DNA of 64,000 bases from Mesorhizobium sp. NZP2298 (GCF_013170825.1 NZ_CP033365.1:1934001-1998000), one strand, 5' to 3'; counted from the stretch's first letter, positions 9,126 through 17,918 are shown. The notes: generated from the letters alone by a model not told the origin. Numbers and translations: made by a program.

Positions 9126-10796
9126 ATGTACCGTTACGATGAGTTCGACCACGATTTTGTCCAGGCCCGCGTCGCCGAGTTCAGCGATCAGGTCCAGCGC
9201 CGGCTGTCCGGCGAGATATCAGAGGACCAGTTCCGGCCGCTCAGGCTGATGAACGGCGTCTACCTGCAGCTGCACGCCTACATGCTGCGCATCGCGGTGC
9301 CCTATGGCACGCTAAACAGCAAGCAGTTGCGCATGCTTGGCCACATCGCCCGCAAGTACGACAAGGGCTACGGCCATTTCACCACGCGCCAGAACATCCA
9401 GTTCAACTGGCCGGCGCTGTCGGACATTCCGGCGATCCTGGCTGATCTGGCAAGCGTCGAGATGCATGCCATCCAGACCAGCGGCAACTGCATCCGCAAC
9501 GTCACCGCCGATCATTTCGCTGGTGCCGCGGCCGACGAAGCCGCCGATCCGCGCCCCTATGCGGAAATCCTGCGGCAATGGTCGTCGGTGCATCCTGAAT
9601 TCTCGTTCCTGCCCAGGAAATTCAAGATCGCGGTGACGGGTGCCGAGCGCGACCGCGCCGCCATCCAGACGCATGATATCGGCCTGCACCTGAAGAAGAA
9701 TGCGGCCGGCGAGTTGGGTTTTGCCGTCTATATCGGTGGCGGCCAGGGCCGCACGCCGATGGTGGCAAGGAAGATCCGCGACTTCCTGCCGGAAGCCGAC
9801 CTGCTGTCCTACTGCACGGCGATCCTGCGCGTTTACAATCTCTATGGCCGCCGCGACAACAAGTACAAGGCGCGCATCAAGATCCTCGTCCACGAGACCG
9901 GCGTCGATGAGATCACCCGTCAGGTCGAGGCCGAGTGGCAGGAGCTGAAGGACGCCGATCTGAAGCTGCCGGAGGCCGACATTCGTGCCATCGAGGCCTA
10001 TTTCGCGCCACCGGAACTGTCCGAGCGGCCGGACGGCGACGCCGCGGTCAAGCTGGCGCGTCTCGATTCCAAGGGTTTCTCGGAATGGCTCGACCAGAAC
10101 GTGGTGACGCACCGCCATCCCGACTACGCGGCGGTGACGATCTCGCTCAAGGGCATCGGTGAGGTGCCAGGCGATGCGTCGGACAGCCAGATGGAAGCGG
10201 TCGCCGACATCGCCGAAAAATACGCCTTCGACGAGCTGCGCGTCAGCCATGAGCAGAACCTGATCCTGCCGCATGTTGCGCGCGCCGACCTCAAGGCGGT
10301 CTATGACGCGCTGGTCGATATCGGGCTAGCGACGGCCAATTCCAATTTGATATCCGACATCATCTCGTGCCCGGGCCTCGACTATTGCGCGCTGGCGACG
10401 GCACGCTCGATCCCGATCGCGCAGGAAATCTCGCAACGCTTTGCCTCGCTGGAACGGCAGCGCGAAATCGGCGAGTTGAAGCTGAAGATCTCCGGCTGCA
10501 TCAATGCCTGCGGCCATCACCATGTCGGCCATATCGGCATTCTCGGCGTCGAGAAGAAGGGGGCCGAACTCTATCAGGTGACGCTGGGCGGCTCGGCCGA
10601 CGAGAACACGTCGGTCGGCGAGATCATCGGCCGCGGCTTTTCATCGGAAGAGATCACCGACGCCATCGAGCAGATCGTCGAGACCTATCTCGGCCTTCGG
10701 CTCAACCCACAGGAAAAGTTCATCGACGCCTACCGCCGTGTCGGTCCCGCGCCGTTCAAGGAGGCGCTCTATGCTGGCGAAGCCAAGGCCGCTTGA
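9126..10796 (+). CDS. cysI: Sulfite (nitrite/sulfite) reductase hemoprotein
   Basis: 556-residue siroheme/[4Fe-4S] reductase catalysing six-electron reduction of sulfite to sulfide. Two ferrite-like repeats are present; the cluster/siroheme ligands are visible as C415-x5-C421 (CPGLDYC) and C458-x3-C462 (GCINAC). The N-terminal part contains the HFTTRQNIQFNW substrate-side block. No flavoprotein CysJ is adjacent, so electrons probably come from ferredoxin or another donor. Databases often label this branch 'nitrite/sulfite reductase'; the neighbourhood of cysG and cysH favours sulfite. cysH begins within its last codons. Confidence 0.93.
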   Translation: MYRYDEFDHDFVQARVAEFSDQVQRRLSGEISEDQFRPLRLMNGVYLQLHAYMLRIAVPYGTLNSKQLRMLGHIARKYDKGYGHFTTRQNIQFNWPALSDIPAILADLASVEMHAIQTSGNCIRNVTADHFAGAAADEAADPRPYAEILRQWSSVHPEFSFLPRKFKIAVTGAERDRAAIQTHDIGLHLKKNAAGELGFAVYIGGGQGRTPMVARKIRDFLPEADLLSYCTAILRVYNLYGRRDNKYKARIKILVHETGVDEITRQVEAEWQELKDADLKLPEADIRAIEAYFAPPELSERPDGDAAVKLARLDSKGFSEWLDQNVVTHRHPDYAAVTISLKGIGEVPGDASDSQMEAVADIAEKYAFDELRVSHEQNLILPHVARADLKAVYDALVDIGLATANSNLISDIISCPGLDYCALATARSIPIAQEISQRFASLERQREIGELKLKISGCINACGHHHVGHIGILGVEKKGAELYQVTLGGSADENTSVGEIIGRGFSSEEITDAIEQIVETYLGLRLNPQEKFIDAYRRVGPAPFKEALYAGEAKAA

Positions 10797-11535
10797 CCGT
10801 ATCGCCGATGTCGATGACGGCGTCGCCGCCAAGGCGGCGGGGTTTGATGCGCTTTACGGTCATCTGAAGCCGCTCGAGATCATCGAACGCTCAGCTCGCG
10901 AACTGTTTCACGACGAGATCGCCGCTGTGTCGTCCTTCGGCGCGGACTCGGCGGTGTTGCTGCACATGATCGCCGAGATCGATCGGTCGCTGCCGGTCAT
11001 TTTCCTCGATACCGGCAAGCATTTCGAGGAGACACTCGGCTACCGCGACGCGCTCGTTGCCGATTTCGGGCTGACCAACATCCAGGTGATCAAGCCCGAG
11101 GAAGCCGTACTCGAGCGGATCGACCCGACAGGCAATCTGCACCAGAGCAACACCGATGCCTGCTGCGACGTGCGCAAGGTCGAGCCCTTGGCGCGCGGCG
11201 TGGCACCGTTCCGCGCCTGGTTGACAGGACGCAAGCGCTTCCAGGCCTCGACGCGGGCGGCGCTGCCGGTGTTCGAAGCGGTCGGCGCGCGCATCCGCAT
11301 CAATCCGCTGGCGCACTGGACGACATCGGACCAGGCCGACTACATGCGCGCCCATGCGCTGCGCGAAAATCCACTGGTCGCCTATGGCTATCTGTCGATC
11401 GGCTGCTTTCCGTGCACGCAGCCGGTACAGCCGGGCGAGGACGCGCGTAGCGGCCGCTGGGCGGGTCACGCCAAGACCGAATGCGGCATTCACCTGTCGG
11501 GGCTGGAGAAGTCGCTGACCGACGCATCCCTATAG
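10771..11535 (+). CDS. cysH: Assimilatory adenylyl-sulfate (APS) reductase
   Basis: 254-residue thiol-dependent reductase converting activated sulfate to sulfite. The [4Fe-4S] ligands diagnostic for APS (rather than PAPS) reduction are present: C131-C132 (ACCDVRK) and C212-x2-C215 (GCFPC). The catalytic cysteine is C238 in TECGIH. The ATG at 10771 lies inside the end of cysI (26-bp overlap) and is preferred over an upstream in-frame start at 10738 because it gives the usual length. The stop codon coincides with the left edge of a long palindromic repeat. Confidence 0.93.
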   Translation: MLAKPRPLDRIADVDDGVAAKAAGFDALYGHLKPLEIIERSARELFHDEIAAVSSFGADSAVLLHMIAEIDRSLPVIFLDTGKHFEETLGYRDALVADFGLTNIQVIKPEEAVLERIDPTGNLHQSNTDACCDVRKVEPLARGVAPFRAWLTGRKRFQASTRAALPVFEAVGARIRINPLAHWTTSDQADYMRAHALRENPLVAYGYLSIGCFPCTQPVQPGEDARSGRWAGHAKTECGIHLSGLEKSLTDASL

Positions 11536-11677
11536 GATATGCTGATAATCAGGTGAGGCTGGCCTGCCAACGGCGGCGTTCCCGCGCTTCCGGTGCTCAC
11601 GTACTTCAAGTACGCTCCGCTCCGGTTCCCGGAAGCCGCCATTCTCGGTGTAGCCTGGCTTGAGTCTCAACACATCC
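11535..11677. repeat. Long palindromic intergenic element, copy A
   Basis: About 143 bp forming one long imperfect inverted repeat. The left end GGATATGCTGATAATCAGG matches the reverse complement of the right end (GAGTCTCAACACATCC side), and GGCGGC near 11571 pairs with GCCGCC near 11635. The centre is GTACTT-C-AAGTAC followed by GCTCCGCTCCGGTT. A second copy lies at 46686-46827. The element begins at the last base of the cysH stop codon and separates cysH from the DUF934 gene, so it can fold in the operon mRNA and may attenuate or stabilise it. Confidence 0.85.
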
Positions 11678-11706
11678 TTGGCTCGTTTGAATATTAGGAA
11701 TTCTTG

Positions 11707-12240
11707 ATGACCGAAACGACGACACCGGAGATCCGGCTCTGGACCCCGGAGGGGTTTCGCGAGGACGAGTGGGCTCACGCCGAGAATGCGGACGCGCTTT
11801 CCGGCAATGGCCGCTTCATCCTGCCGCTGCAGGCATTCCTCGACCTTGATCCCGAGGTGCGCCGGTCCGCCAAGGAGCGGCTCGGTGTCGTGTTGCAGCC
11901 AGGCGATCAGCTCGAGAAGATCGCCGACCTGCTCGACCAGCTGTCGCTGGTGGCGCTGGTCTTCCCGGCCTTCAGCGATGGGCGCTCCTTCTCCAAGGCC
12001 GAGTTGCTGCGCAGCCGCTATCATTTCGAAGGTGCCGTTCGCGCCACCGGCCAGGTGCTGGTCGACCCTTTGCCGCATATGCTGCGGCTCGGTTTCGACG
12101 AGTTCGAGATCTCGAATCCCGTGCTGCTGGAACGCCTGGAAGAAGGCCGCACCGGCGGGCTGGGCCTTTACTATCAGCCAACCGCGGTGCCGGAGCCCAA
12201 GGGCCCGAAATATTCCTGGCGGCGCCTTCGCAACAGCTGA
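11707..12240 (+). CDS. DUF934 family protein (oxidoreductase-associated, sulfur operon)
   Basis: 177-residue soluble protein of the DUF934 family, which accompanies cysI/cysH in many proteobacteria. No catalytic residues are recognisable; conserved blocks include LGVVLQPGDQLEKIADLLDQL and SDGRSFSKAELLRSRYHF-like segments. The ATG at 11707 is used; a TTG one codon earlier is possible. It is separated from cysH by the palindromic repeat, unlike the tight overlaps of the other cys genes. Function unknown, inferred to support sulfite reduction. Confidence 0.85.
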   Translation: MTETTTPEIRLWTPEGFREDEWAHAENADALSGNGRFILPLQAFLDLDPEVRRSAKERLGVVLQPGDQLEKIADLLDQLSLVALVFPAFSDGRSFSKAELLRSRYHFEGAVRATGQVLVDPLPHMLRLGFDEFEISNPVLLERLEEGRTGGLGLYYQPTAVPEPKGPKYSWRRLRNS

Positions 12241-12336
12241 CGTTGGGGGAATTCCACACCTCTTTACATAGGCCGTAATCGAGCTTTCTCTTGGTCATCC
12301 GGACGGAAACATCCGCCGGGTGCGAGGGAGGACGTC

Positions 12337-13944
12337 ATGGATTTCGACTATGTCATCGCCGGTGGTGGGTCCGCCGGCTGCACGCTTGCCGCGCGGCTGT
12401 CCGAAGATCCATCGAAAACGGTCTGCCTGATCGAGGCCGGCGGCGCGGGCAGCAACCTTCTTGTCCGCGCGCCGGCAGGCATCATCGCCTTGTTGCCGGG
12501 CCGGCCGAAGATCAACAACTGGGCGTTCGAGACGGTGCCGCAGCAGGGGCTTGGCGGCCGCAAGGGCTACCAGCCGCGCGGCAAGGCGCTGGGCGGATCC
12601 AGCGCCATCAATGCCATGCTCTATACGCGCGGGCACCGCGGCGACTATGACGAATGGGCCGACCTCGGCTGCGACGGCTGGTCATGGGACGAGGTGCTGC
12701 CCTATTTCCGGCGGGCCGAAGGCAATCAACGCGGCGCTGATGCCCTGCATGGTGGTGACGGCCCGCTGCGTGTTGCCGAGCAGCAAGAGCCACGCCCGCT
12801 CTCCCGGGCCTTTGTCGAGGCCTGCGGCGAAAACCAGATCCGCCGCAACGATGATTTCAACGGGGTCGAACAGGAAGGTGCCGGACTTTATCAGGTGACG
12901 CAATTCTGGGGCGAACGCCGCAATGGCGAGCGCTGCTCGGCGGCCGCTGCCTATCTGCAGCCGGCCATGAACAGGTCGAACCTTACCGTCATCACTGGAG
13001 CGCATGCCACGGCGCTCATCCTCGACGGCAAGCGCGCCACCGGCGTGCGGTATCGAGCGGGGAAGAGCGAAGCCGTCGCGAAAGCCAGGCGCGAGGTGAT
13101 CGTCTGTGGTGGCGCCTTCGGTTCACCTCAGCTCTTGTTGCTGTCGGGCATTGGCCCGGCTGCCGAACTCGCCATGCACGGTATTCCGGTCATCCATGAA
13201 CTGCCCGGTGTTGGCAAGAACCTGCAAGACCACCTGGATTTCATCATGGGCTGGACGTCCAAGGATGCCGACATGATGGGCATCGGCCTGCGCGGCCTAC
13301 CTGGCCTGCTGCGGCACATTCTGCGCTGGCGGAAAGATGGGGGCGGGATGATCGCCACGCCCTATGCCGAAGGCGGCGCCTTCCTCAAATCCGATCCGGC
13401 GATAGAACGGCCCGACCTGCAACTGCATTTCTGTATCGCGATCGTCGATGATCACGGCCGCAAGCTGCATATGGGATATGGCTTTTCCTGCCATGTCTGC
13501 GTGCTGCGGCCGCATTCGCGCGGTGAGGTGGGGCTGTCGACTCATGATCCCATGGCACCACCGCGCATCGATCCGCGCTTTCTTTCGGACGAACGCGACG
13601 CCGAGCTTTTGCTCAAGGGGGCCAGGATGATGCGCCGTATCCTGGAGGCACCGGCGCTGGCCAGATATCGCCACAAGGAGATCTACACCGCCGGTGTTTC
13701 GAGCGACGCGGAGTTGATGTCCCACATCCGTGCCCGCGCCGACACGATCTATCACCCGGCCGGCTCTTGCAAGATGGGCGTCGACGAGATGGCGGTGGTC
13801 GATCCGCAATTGCGGGTGCGCGGACTACAGGGGTTGCGGGTCGTCGACGCCTCGGTGATGCCGACGCTGATCGGCGGCAATACCAACGCGCCGACCATCA
13901 TGATCGCTGAAAAAGCGGCGGATATGATCAGAGCAGCCGCTTGA
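12337..13944 (+). CDS. GMC-family FAD-dependent oxidoreductase (choline/alcohol dehydrogenase-like)
   Basis: 535-residue flavoprotein of the glucose-methanol-choline family. The N-terminal FAD-binding motif YVIAGGGSAGCTLAARL starts at residue 5, the second GMC signature GAFGSPQLLLLSGIGP is near residue 260, and the C-terminus carries HPAGSCKMG with the catalytic His and GGNTNAPTIMIAEKAADMI. A GAGGGAGGA ribosome site precedes the ATG. Likely oxidises an alcohol or choline-like substrate; no betaine aldehyde dehydrogenase or BetI is nearby, so choline is not specially supported. Confidence 0.9.
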   Translation: MDFDYVIAGGGSAGCTLAARLSEDPSKTVCLIEAGGAGSNLLVRAPAGIIALLPGRPKINNWAFETVPQQGLGGRKGYQPRGKALGGSSAINAMLYTRGHRGDYDEWADLGCDGWSWDEVLPYFRRAEGNQRGADALHGGDGPLRVAEQQEPRPLSRAFVEACGENQIRRNDDFNGVEQEGAGLYQVTQFWGERRNGERCSAAAAYLQPAMNRSNLTVITGAHATALILDGKRATGVRYRAGKSEAVAKARREVIVCGGAFGSPQLLLLSGIGPAAELAMHGIPVIHELPGVGKNLQDHLDFIMGWTSKDADMMGIGLRGLPGLLRHILRWRKDGGGMIATPYAEGGAFLKSDPAIERPDLQLHFCIAIVDDHGRKLHMGYGFSCHVCVLRPHSRGEVGLSTHDPMAPPRIDPRFLSDERDAELLLKGARMMRRILEAPALARYRHKEIYTAGVSSDAELMSHIRARADTIYHPAGSCKMGVDEMAVVDPQLRVRGLQGLRVVDASVMPTLIGGNTNAPTIMIAEKAADMIRAAA

Positions 13945-14127
13945 CTCCGGTCTTGCCCGACCCGTGATACTGTTTTTGTGCGCCATGAAGGGCCGCTCCG
14001 CCTCCGGGAAAGAAAACTGGTCGTACCAATTGTGCGATTTGCGCTTTTCCTTTTGTCGTCCTGCCCTTAGGATAAGTCTATTATTTCGCGGCCCGAAATA
14101 AATAAGGCTACAAGGGAGGAACCGGGA

Positions 14128-14748
14128 ATGGCTGGCAAGAAAATATTGATGCTCGTTGGCGAGTTCAGCGAGGAGTATGAGATCTTCGTCTTTGAACAGG
14201 CCATGCATGCCGTCGGCCACACCGTGCATGTCGTCTGTCCGGACAAGAAGGCCGGCGATGTGCTGAAGACTTCGCTGCATGACTTCGAGGGCCACCAGAC
14301 CTACACGGAAAAGCCCGGCCACGACTACATCCTCAACAAGACGTTTTCCGAGGTGGATCCGGCCAAGTACGACGCTGTCTACGCAGCGGGCGGACGCGGT
14401 CCCGAATACATCCGCATCGACAAGCGCGTGCAGGCTCTGGTGAGGCATTTCCACGAGGCCGGCAAACCGATCTTCACCATCTGCCATGGCGTGCAGATCC
14501 TGATTGCTGTCGACGGCGTGGTGCGGGGCAGGGAAGTCGCGGCACTGCACTATTGTGAGCCGGAGGTGACGCTGGCCGGCGGCATTTACATCGATGTCGC
14601 GCCGACCGGTGCCCATGTCGATGGCAATCTCGTTTCAGCCAAGGGCTGGCCGGGCCTGTCCAACTTCATCCGCGAATGCTTGAAGGTGCTGGGCACCGAG
14701 ATCCGCCACGGCGAGATCCTGATGCGCGACGAGCGCCAAGCAGCCTGA
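14128..14748 (+). CDS. DJ-1/PfpI family protein
   Basis: 206-residue class I glutamine amidotransferase-like protein. The nucleophile elbow TICHGVQIL places the reactive cysteine near residue 127, and EFSEEYE near the N-terminus supplies the conserved Glu. Such proteins act as glyoxalases, chaperones or deglycases, and the specific role is not readable here. An AAGGGAGGAAC ribosome site precedes the ATG. Monocistronic: 183 bp upstream spacer and a downstream hairpin. Confidence 0.88.
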   Translation: MAGKKILMLVGEFSEEYEIFVFEQAMHAVGHTVHVVCPDKKAGDVLKTSLHDFEGHQTYTEKPGHDYILNKTFSEVDPAKYDAVYAAGGRGPEYIRIDKRVQALVRHFHEAGKPIFTICHGVQILIAVDGVVRGREVAALHYCEPEVTLAGGIYIDVAPTGAHVDGNLVSAKGWPGLSNFIRECLKVLGTEIRHGEILMRDERQAA

Positions 14749-14758
14749 TCAGGCAATC

Positions 14759-14786
14759 GACCGCCGCGCGCCGTCGCGTGGCGGTC
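14759..14786 (+). terminator. Intrinsic terminator after the DJ-1/PfpI gene
   Basis: GACCGCCGCGCG at 14759-14770 pairs with 14775-14786 with one mismatch around a CCGT loop. Downstream sequence is T-rich (TATTTCTGGCTATTTTCTGG). Lies 10 bp after the stop codon. Confidence 0.65.
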
Positions 14787-14819
14787 CTGCTATTTCTGGC
14801 TATTTTCTGGTTTTGACGC

Positions 14820-14874
14820 TATTCCCAAGGGAAAGCGGCCACGGGAAAACCGTTTCACACTTTCCTGGAATTGT
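14820..14874 (-). repeat. Stop-adjacent hairpin repeat (CAATTCC family) after the desaturase gene
   Basis: On the minus strand, directly after the desaturase TAA, the sequence reads CAATTCCAGGAAAGTGTGAA and then ACGGTTTTCCC. This is nearly the sequence that follows the rpoN stop at 33733-33776. Imperfect inverted repeat; probably works as the transcript end of the desaturase gene. Confidence 0.65.
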
Positions 14875-15897
14875 TTAGGCAGAGGCTCGGGCCTCACGGA
14901 ACGACACCAGTTTGCGGCGGTTTTCGTCCCACAATGCCAGTTTGACGCAGCGCAGGCTGTCGAGCAGCGTGACGCGGCCAATGCCGCGCAGTTCCGGATA
15001 ATCCCGCAAAACTTCCTGCAGTCGGTAGCCCGGCACCTTGGCTGAGAGGTGATGGACGTGGTGGACGCCGATATTGCCGGTGAACCAGTTCAGCACCGGC
15101 GGCAGGTCGTAATAGGACGAGCCATGCAGGGCGGCATGCTGGAATTCCCAATCGTCATCCTTTGCCCATTCCGTCTCCTCGAACTGGTGCTGGACATAGA
15201 ACAGCCAGATGCCGGCCGAGCCGGCGAGAACGACGATCGGCAGATGGACCACTAGGAACGCACCGGGGCCGAAGGCCCAGATAAGCAGGGCCGCCGCAAG
15301 CGCGATGGCGAGATTGGTGGTCATGGATGATACCCAGGGCGTCAAGCCGCCGCGCATCATGCCGACGGGCAGCCTCTGCGAAAAGATGAACAGCCAGATC
15401 GGTCCCAGACCGAACATCACCAGCGGGTGACGATAGAGACGATAGCCAAGGCGCCCGCGCCAGGACAATCGGCGGTATTCGGCAACGGTCAGCGTCAGGA
15501 TGTCGCCCATGCCGCGCTCGTCGAGATTGCCAGCGCTGGCATGATGGGTCGCGTGGGCGCGCCGCCAGCAATCGTAGGGCGTCAGCGTCAGGACGCCGAG
15601 CGCGCGGCCGATCCAGTCGTCAGCATAGCGGTTGGCGAAGAAGGAGCCATGGCCGCAATCGTGCTGGATCATGAAGATACGCACCAGGAACCCGGCCGCC
15701 GGAAGGATCAGGATCAGCCCCCACCAATGGCCGTAGGCATAAGCGGCCGCGGACATGGCCCAGAGCGTGGCGAAAGGAATGAGGGTGATCGCGAGTTCGA
15801 TGGCGCTGCGCCGCCGGTCCGGCTTCTTGTAGCGCGCCAGAATCTTCAGCCAGGCCCGCTTGCTGTTGGCGGCCGCGTCGGGGGAAATCATGTTCAT
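14875..15897 (-). CDS. Membrane fatty acid desaturase
   Basis: 340-residue integral-membrane di-iron desaturase. All three histidine boxes are present in order: HDCGH, HATHH and HHVHH, separated by pairs of hydrophobic helices. It introduces a double bond in acyl chains (acyl-lipid delta-12/omega-3-like or related), changing membrane fluidity. The start is uncertain: ATG codons at 15897 and 15891 (MNM) fit the family length, while the frame remains open to 16086; a GGGAGGGGAG purine tract lies about 25 bp upstream of 15897, rather far. Single gene. Confidence 0.88.
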   Translation of the reverse strand: MNMISPDAAANSKRAWLKILARYKKPDRRRSAIELAITLIPFATLWAMSAAAYAYGHWWGLILILPAAGFLVRIFMIQHDCGHGSFFANRYADDWIGRALGVLTLTPYDCWRRAHATHHASAGNLDERGMGDILTLTVAEYRRLSWRGRLGYRLYRHPLVMFGLGPIWLFIFSQRLPVGMMRGGLTPWVSSMTTNLAIALAAALLIWAFGPGAFLVVHLPIVVLAGSAGIWLFYVQHQFEETEWAKDDDWEFQHAALHGSSYYDLPPVLNWFTGNIGVHHVHHLSAKVPGYRLQEVLRDYPELRGIGRVTLLDSLRCVKLALWDENRRKLVSFREARASA

Positions 15898-16033
15898 CAG
15901 GAAGCATAGACGGAAGCGCTCCCCTCCCGCAAGATGACAATCACGCGAAATTACTGTGTGTAATTGTCGCGCGACATACCATCTCGGCATGGTTCTTTCA
16001 AATCCCGCAACGCCGGGAGACTGGGGCAGGTGG

Positions 16034-16234
16034 CTATCGGCGGCCGCCACCAAGGCTGTTTCTCTCCAGCCGGTCCAGCCGGTCAAGCAACTCGCTAAAT
16101 CGGCTAGGAATGTCGGCTTCGGTGCGAAAAGCCGGCAAGGTGCGCAGAAAGCGTGTCATCGCCTCGGCACCGAACTGGCGCCTGACTTCGGTGGCGAGCT
16201 TTTCTCCTTTTTCTGCCTTGTCGCGAGTCATCAT
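16034..16234 (-). CDS. Small protein with a NepR-like C-terminal motif (66 aa)
   Basis: Short, highly charged, cytoplasmic protein. The C-terminal two thirds contain LRTL followed after eight residues by IPSRFSELLDRLD. This is the same spacing as the LRAL-x8-VPDRFLDLLNKLD pattern I recall for NepR anti-sigma factors of the general stress response. No PhyR or EcfG gene is adjacent, and the similarity covers only about 25 residues, so this is a hint rather than an assignment. Two consecutive ATG codons (16234, 16231) with a weak AGGA upstream. Located between the desaturase and grpE, transcribed away from grpE. Confidence 0.6.
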   Translation of the reverse strand: MMTRDKAEKGEKLATEVRRQFGAEAMTRFLRTLPAFRTEADIPSRFSELLDRLDRLERNSLGGGRR

Positions 16235-16390
16235 TTCAAAATCCTGTGTCGGCTTCGAAACTCCTCCAGCAAGGGAATGGTTCCCGTATCACGCCTCTGT
16301 GGCAAGCGAAGCCGGCAGGTAAGGTAAAGTTTGAATTAAAATCGAAGTAATGCGATTGGTCACGGTTCAGGCCGGTCCGGTGGCTTACCC

Positions 16391-16419
16391 CTTGATTTTT
16401 GGCCGCCAAACCTCGATAT
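16391..16419 (+). promoter_or_regulatory. Sigma-32 (RpoH)-type promoter for grpE
   Basis: CTTGAT at 16391-16396, 17-bp spacer, CGATAT at 16414-16419, about 45 bp before the grpE ATG. It resembles the alphaproteobacterial RpoH form (CTTGAA, about 17 bp, C(C/Y)ATNT), though less exactly than the hsp20 promoter in this window. Confidence 0.5.
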
Positions 16420-16461
16420 CGGGCACAAAATCCATACCATTCGAGATGACGGGAAACGGCG

Positions 16462-17094
16462 ATGAGCGACCAGGCAAAAGACGAACGCGCGCCCAGTGAA
16501 GTCGAGGCGGCAGAGGCCAATGCCAAACGCACTGAAGGCAGTATCGACGGCGATTACGAAGCGCTTGTGCGGCTGCTGAAGGAAAATGAAGAGCTCAAGG
16601 ACCGCGCGCTGCGCGTCGCGGCCGAGATGGAGAATCTGCGCCGCCGCACCGCCCGCGACGTGCACGACGCGCGCACCTATGCGGTTGCGAATTTCGCCCG
16701 CGACATGCTGTCGGTGTCGGACAATCTGCGCCGCGCACTGGACGCCATTCCCGCCGAGGCTAAGGCGTCGGGTGACGCCGGCTTCAAGGCGCTCATCGAA
16801 GGCGTCGACCTGACCGAGCGCGCCATGCTGTCGGCGCTGGAACGGCACGGGGTCAAGAAACTCGCGCCTGAAGGCGAGAAATTCGATCCCAATTTCCACC
16901 AGGCAATGTTCGAAGTGCCCAATCCCGACGTTCCGGCCAATACGGTGGTCCAGGTCGTGCAGCCGGGCTATTCGATCGGCGAACGGGTGCTGCGCCCGGC
17001 CATGGTCGGCGTCGCCAAAGGCGGCCCGAAAATCGCCGCCGAGGCGCCGGTCGAGCCGGGGCCGGTGAATGAGCAGGCGGAGAAAGATGCTTAG
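16462..17094 (+). CDS. grpE: GrpE, nucleotide exchange factor of DnaK
   Basis: 210-residue cytoplasmic co-chaperone that releases ADP from DnaK. After an acidic N-terminus comes the long coiled-coil helix ([20 protein letters not shown]) and the head domain with the family signature [20 protein letters not shown] and [20 protein letters not shown]. The usual hrcA partner is not adjacent. An RpoH-like promoter lies just upstream, which suits heat-shock control. The ATG at 16462 is preceded by GGGAAACGG. Confidence 0.96.
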   Translation: MSDQAKDERAPSEVEAAEANAKRTEGSIDGDYEALVRLLKENEELKDRALRVAAEMENLRRRTARDVHDARTYAVANFARDMLSVSDNLRRALDAIPAEAKASGDAGFKALIEGVDLTERAMLSALERHGVKKLAPEGEKFDPNFHQAMFEVPNPDVPANTVVQVVQPGYSIGERVLRPAMVGVAKGGPKIAAEAPVEPGPVNEQAEKDA

Positions 17095-17207
17095 TAAGGC
17101 CGTAGAGCAGTAGGGCAGGGAACACTGGGGGCCGTATCAATCGTCTGGCTTCGTGTTATCTATAATACATACTGTGCCCTATCCCCTTACTCCCTACTGC
17201 CTCAGCC

Positions 17208-17840
17208 ATGCATCCCATCGCCCTTCTCGACTATGCCGGCGTTGCCGTTTTCGCGGCGACCGGGGCGTTGGCTGCGTCGCGCAAGCAACTCGACATTATC
17301 GGTTTCCTGTTCCTGGCCAGCGTCACCGGCATTGGGGGCGGCACGTTTCGCGACCTCATCCTCAATGTGCCGGTCTTCTGGGTGGGAAATCGTGACTATG
17401 TACTCATCTGCGCTGTCGTTGCGGTCTTGGTCTTCTTCACCGGGCACCGTGTCGAATCCCGCTACAAGCTGCTGCTGTGGCTCGACGCCATCGGGCTGGC
17501 CGCCTTTTCGGTGATGGGCGCGGCGAGAGGCCTGGCAATCACCGGTTCGCCTGTGGTTTCGATCATCACCGGTATGCTGACCGCGACCTTTGGCGGCATA
17601 TTGCGCGATCTCCTGGCCGGTGAGCCTTCCGTGCTGCTGCGGCCGGAAATCTACGTCACGGCGGCCTTGGCCGGCGCCGCCATCTTCACTCTGGGCGATG
17701 TCGCCGGATTGCCGCAGATTGTTTCGGGGTTGGCCGGCTTTGTCGTGGCGCTTGCCGTGCGCGGTGGCGCGCTGCGTTTTGGCTGGTCGTTTCCGTCGTA
17801 CAGGAGCCGGCCGGGAAGGCGGCCGGAGGATATTCCATGA
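17208..17840 (+). CDS. TRIC-family (UPF0126/YadS-like) membrane protein
   Basis: 210-residue inner-membrane protein with about seven hydrophobic helices built from two homologous halves, each with a glycine-rich kink and acidic turn: GIGGGTFRD near residue 42 and TFGGILRDLL near residue 128. This is the prokaryotic trimeric intracellular cation channel family, probably a K+ or small-solute channel. It stands alone between grpE and olsB. Confidence 0.9.
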   Translation: MHPIALLDYAGVAVFAATGALAASRKQLDIIGFLFLASVTGIGGGTFRDLILNVPVFWVGNRDYVLICAVVAVLVFFTGHRVESRYKLLLWLDAIGLAAFSVMGAARGLAITGSPVVSIITGMLTATFGGILRDLLAGEPSVLLRPEIYVTAALAGAAIFTLGDVAGLPQIVSGLAGFVVALAVRGGALRFGWSFPSYRSRPGRRPEDIP

Positions 17841-17918
17841 AAAGGAAACGAGTAGAGAATAGGGAGCAGCCAATAGGGATGACAGCCCGCAGGATTGCGG
17901 CGTAGCTCTCGCTATTCG

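Noticed and set aside
12337-13944. Naming the GMC protein choline dehydrogenase betA
   Set aside because: No betB, betI or choline transporter nearby; GMC specificity cannot be read from the motifs seen.
17841-17918. Repetitive AATAGGGAG-like words around 17850-17880 and 17160-17200
   Set aside because: Short, irregular and without clear arms; not enough to call a repeat family.
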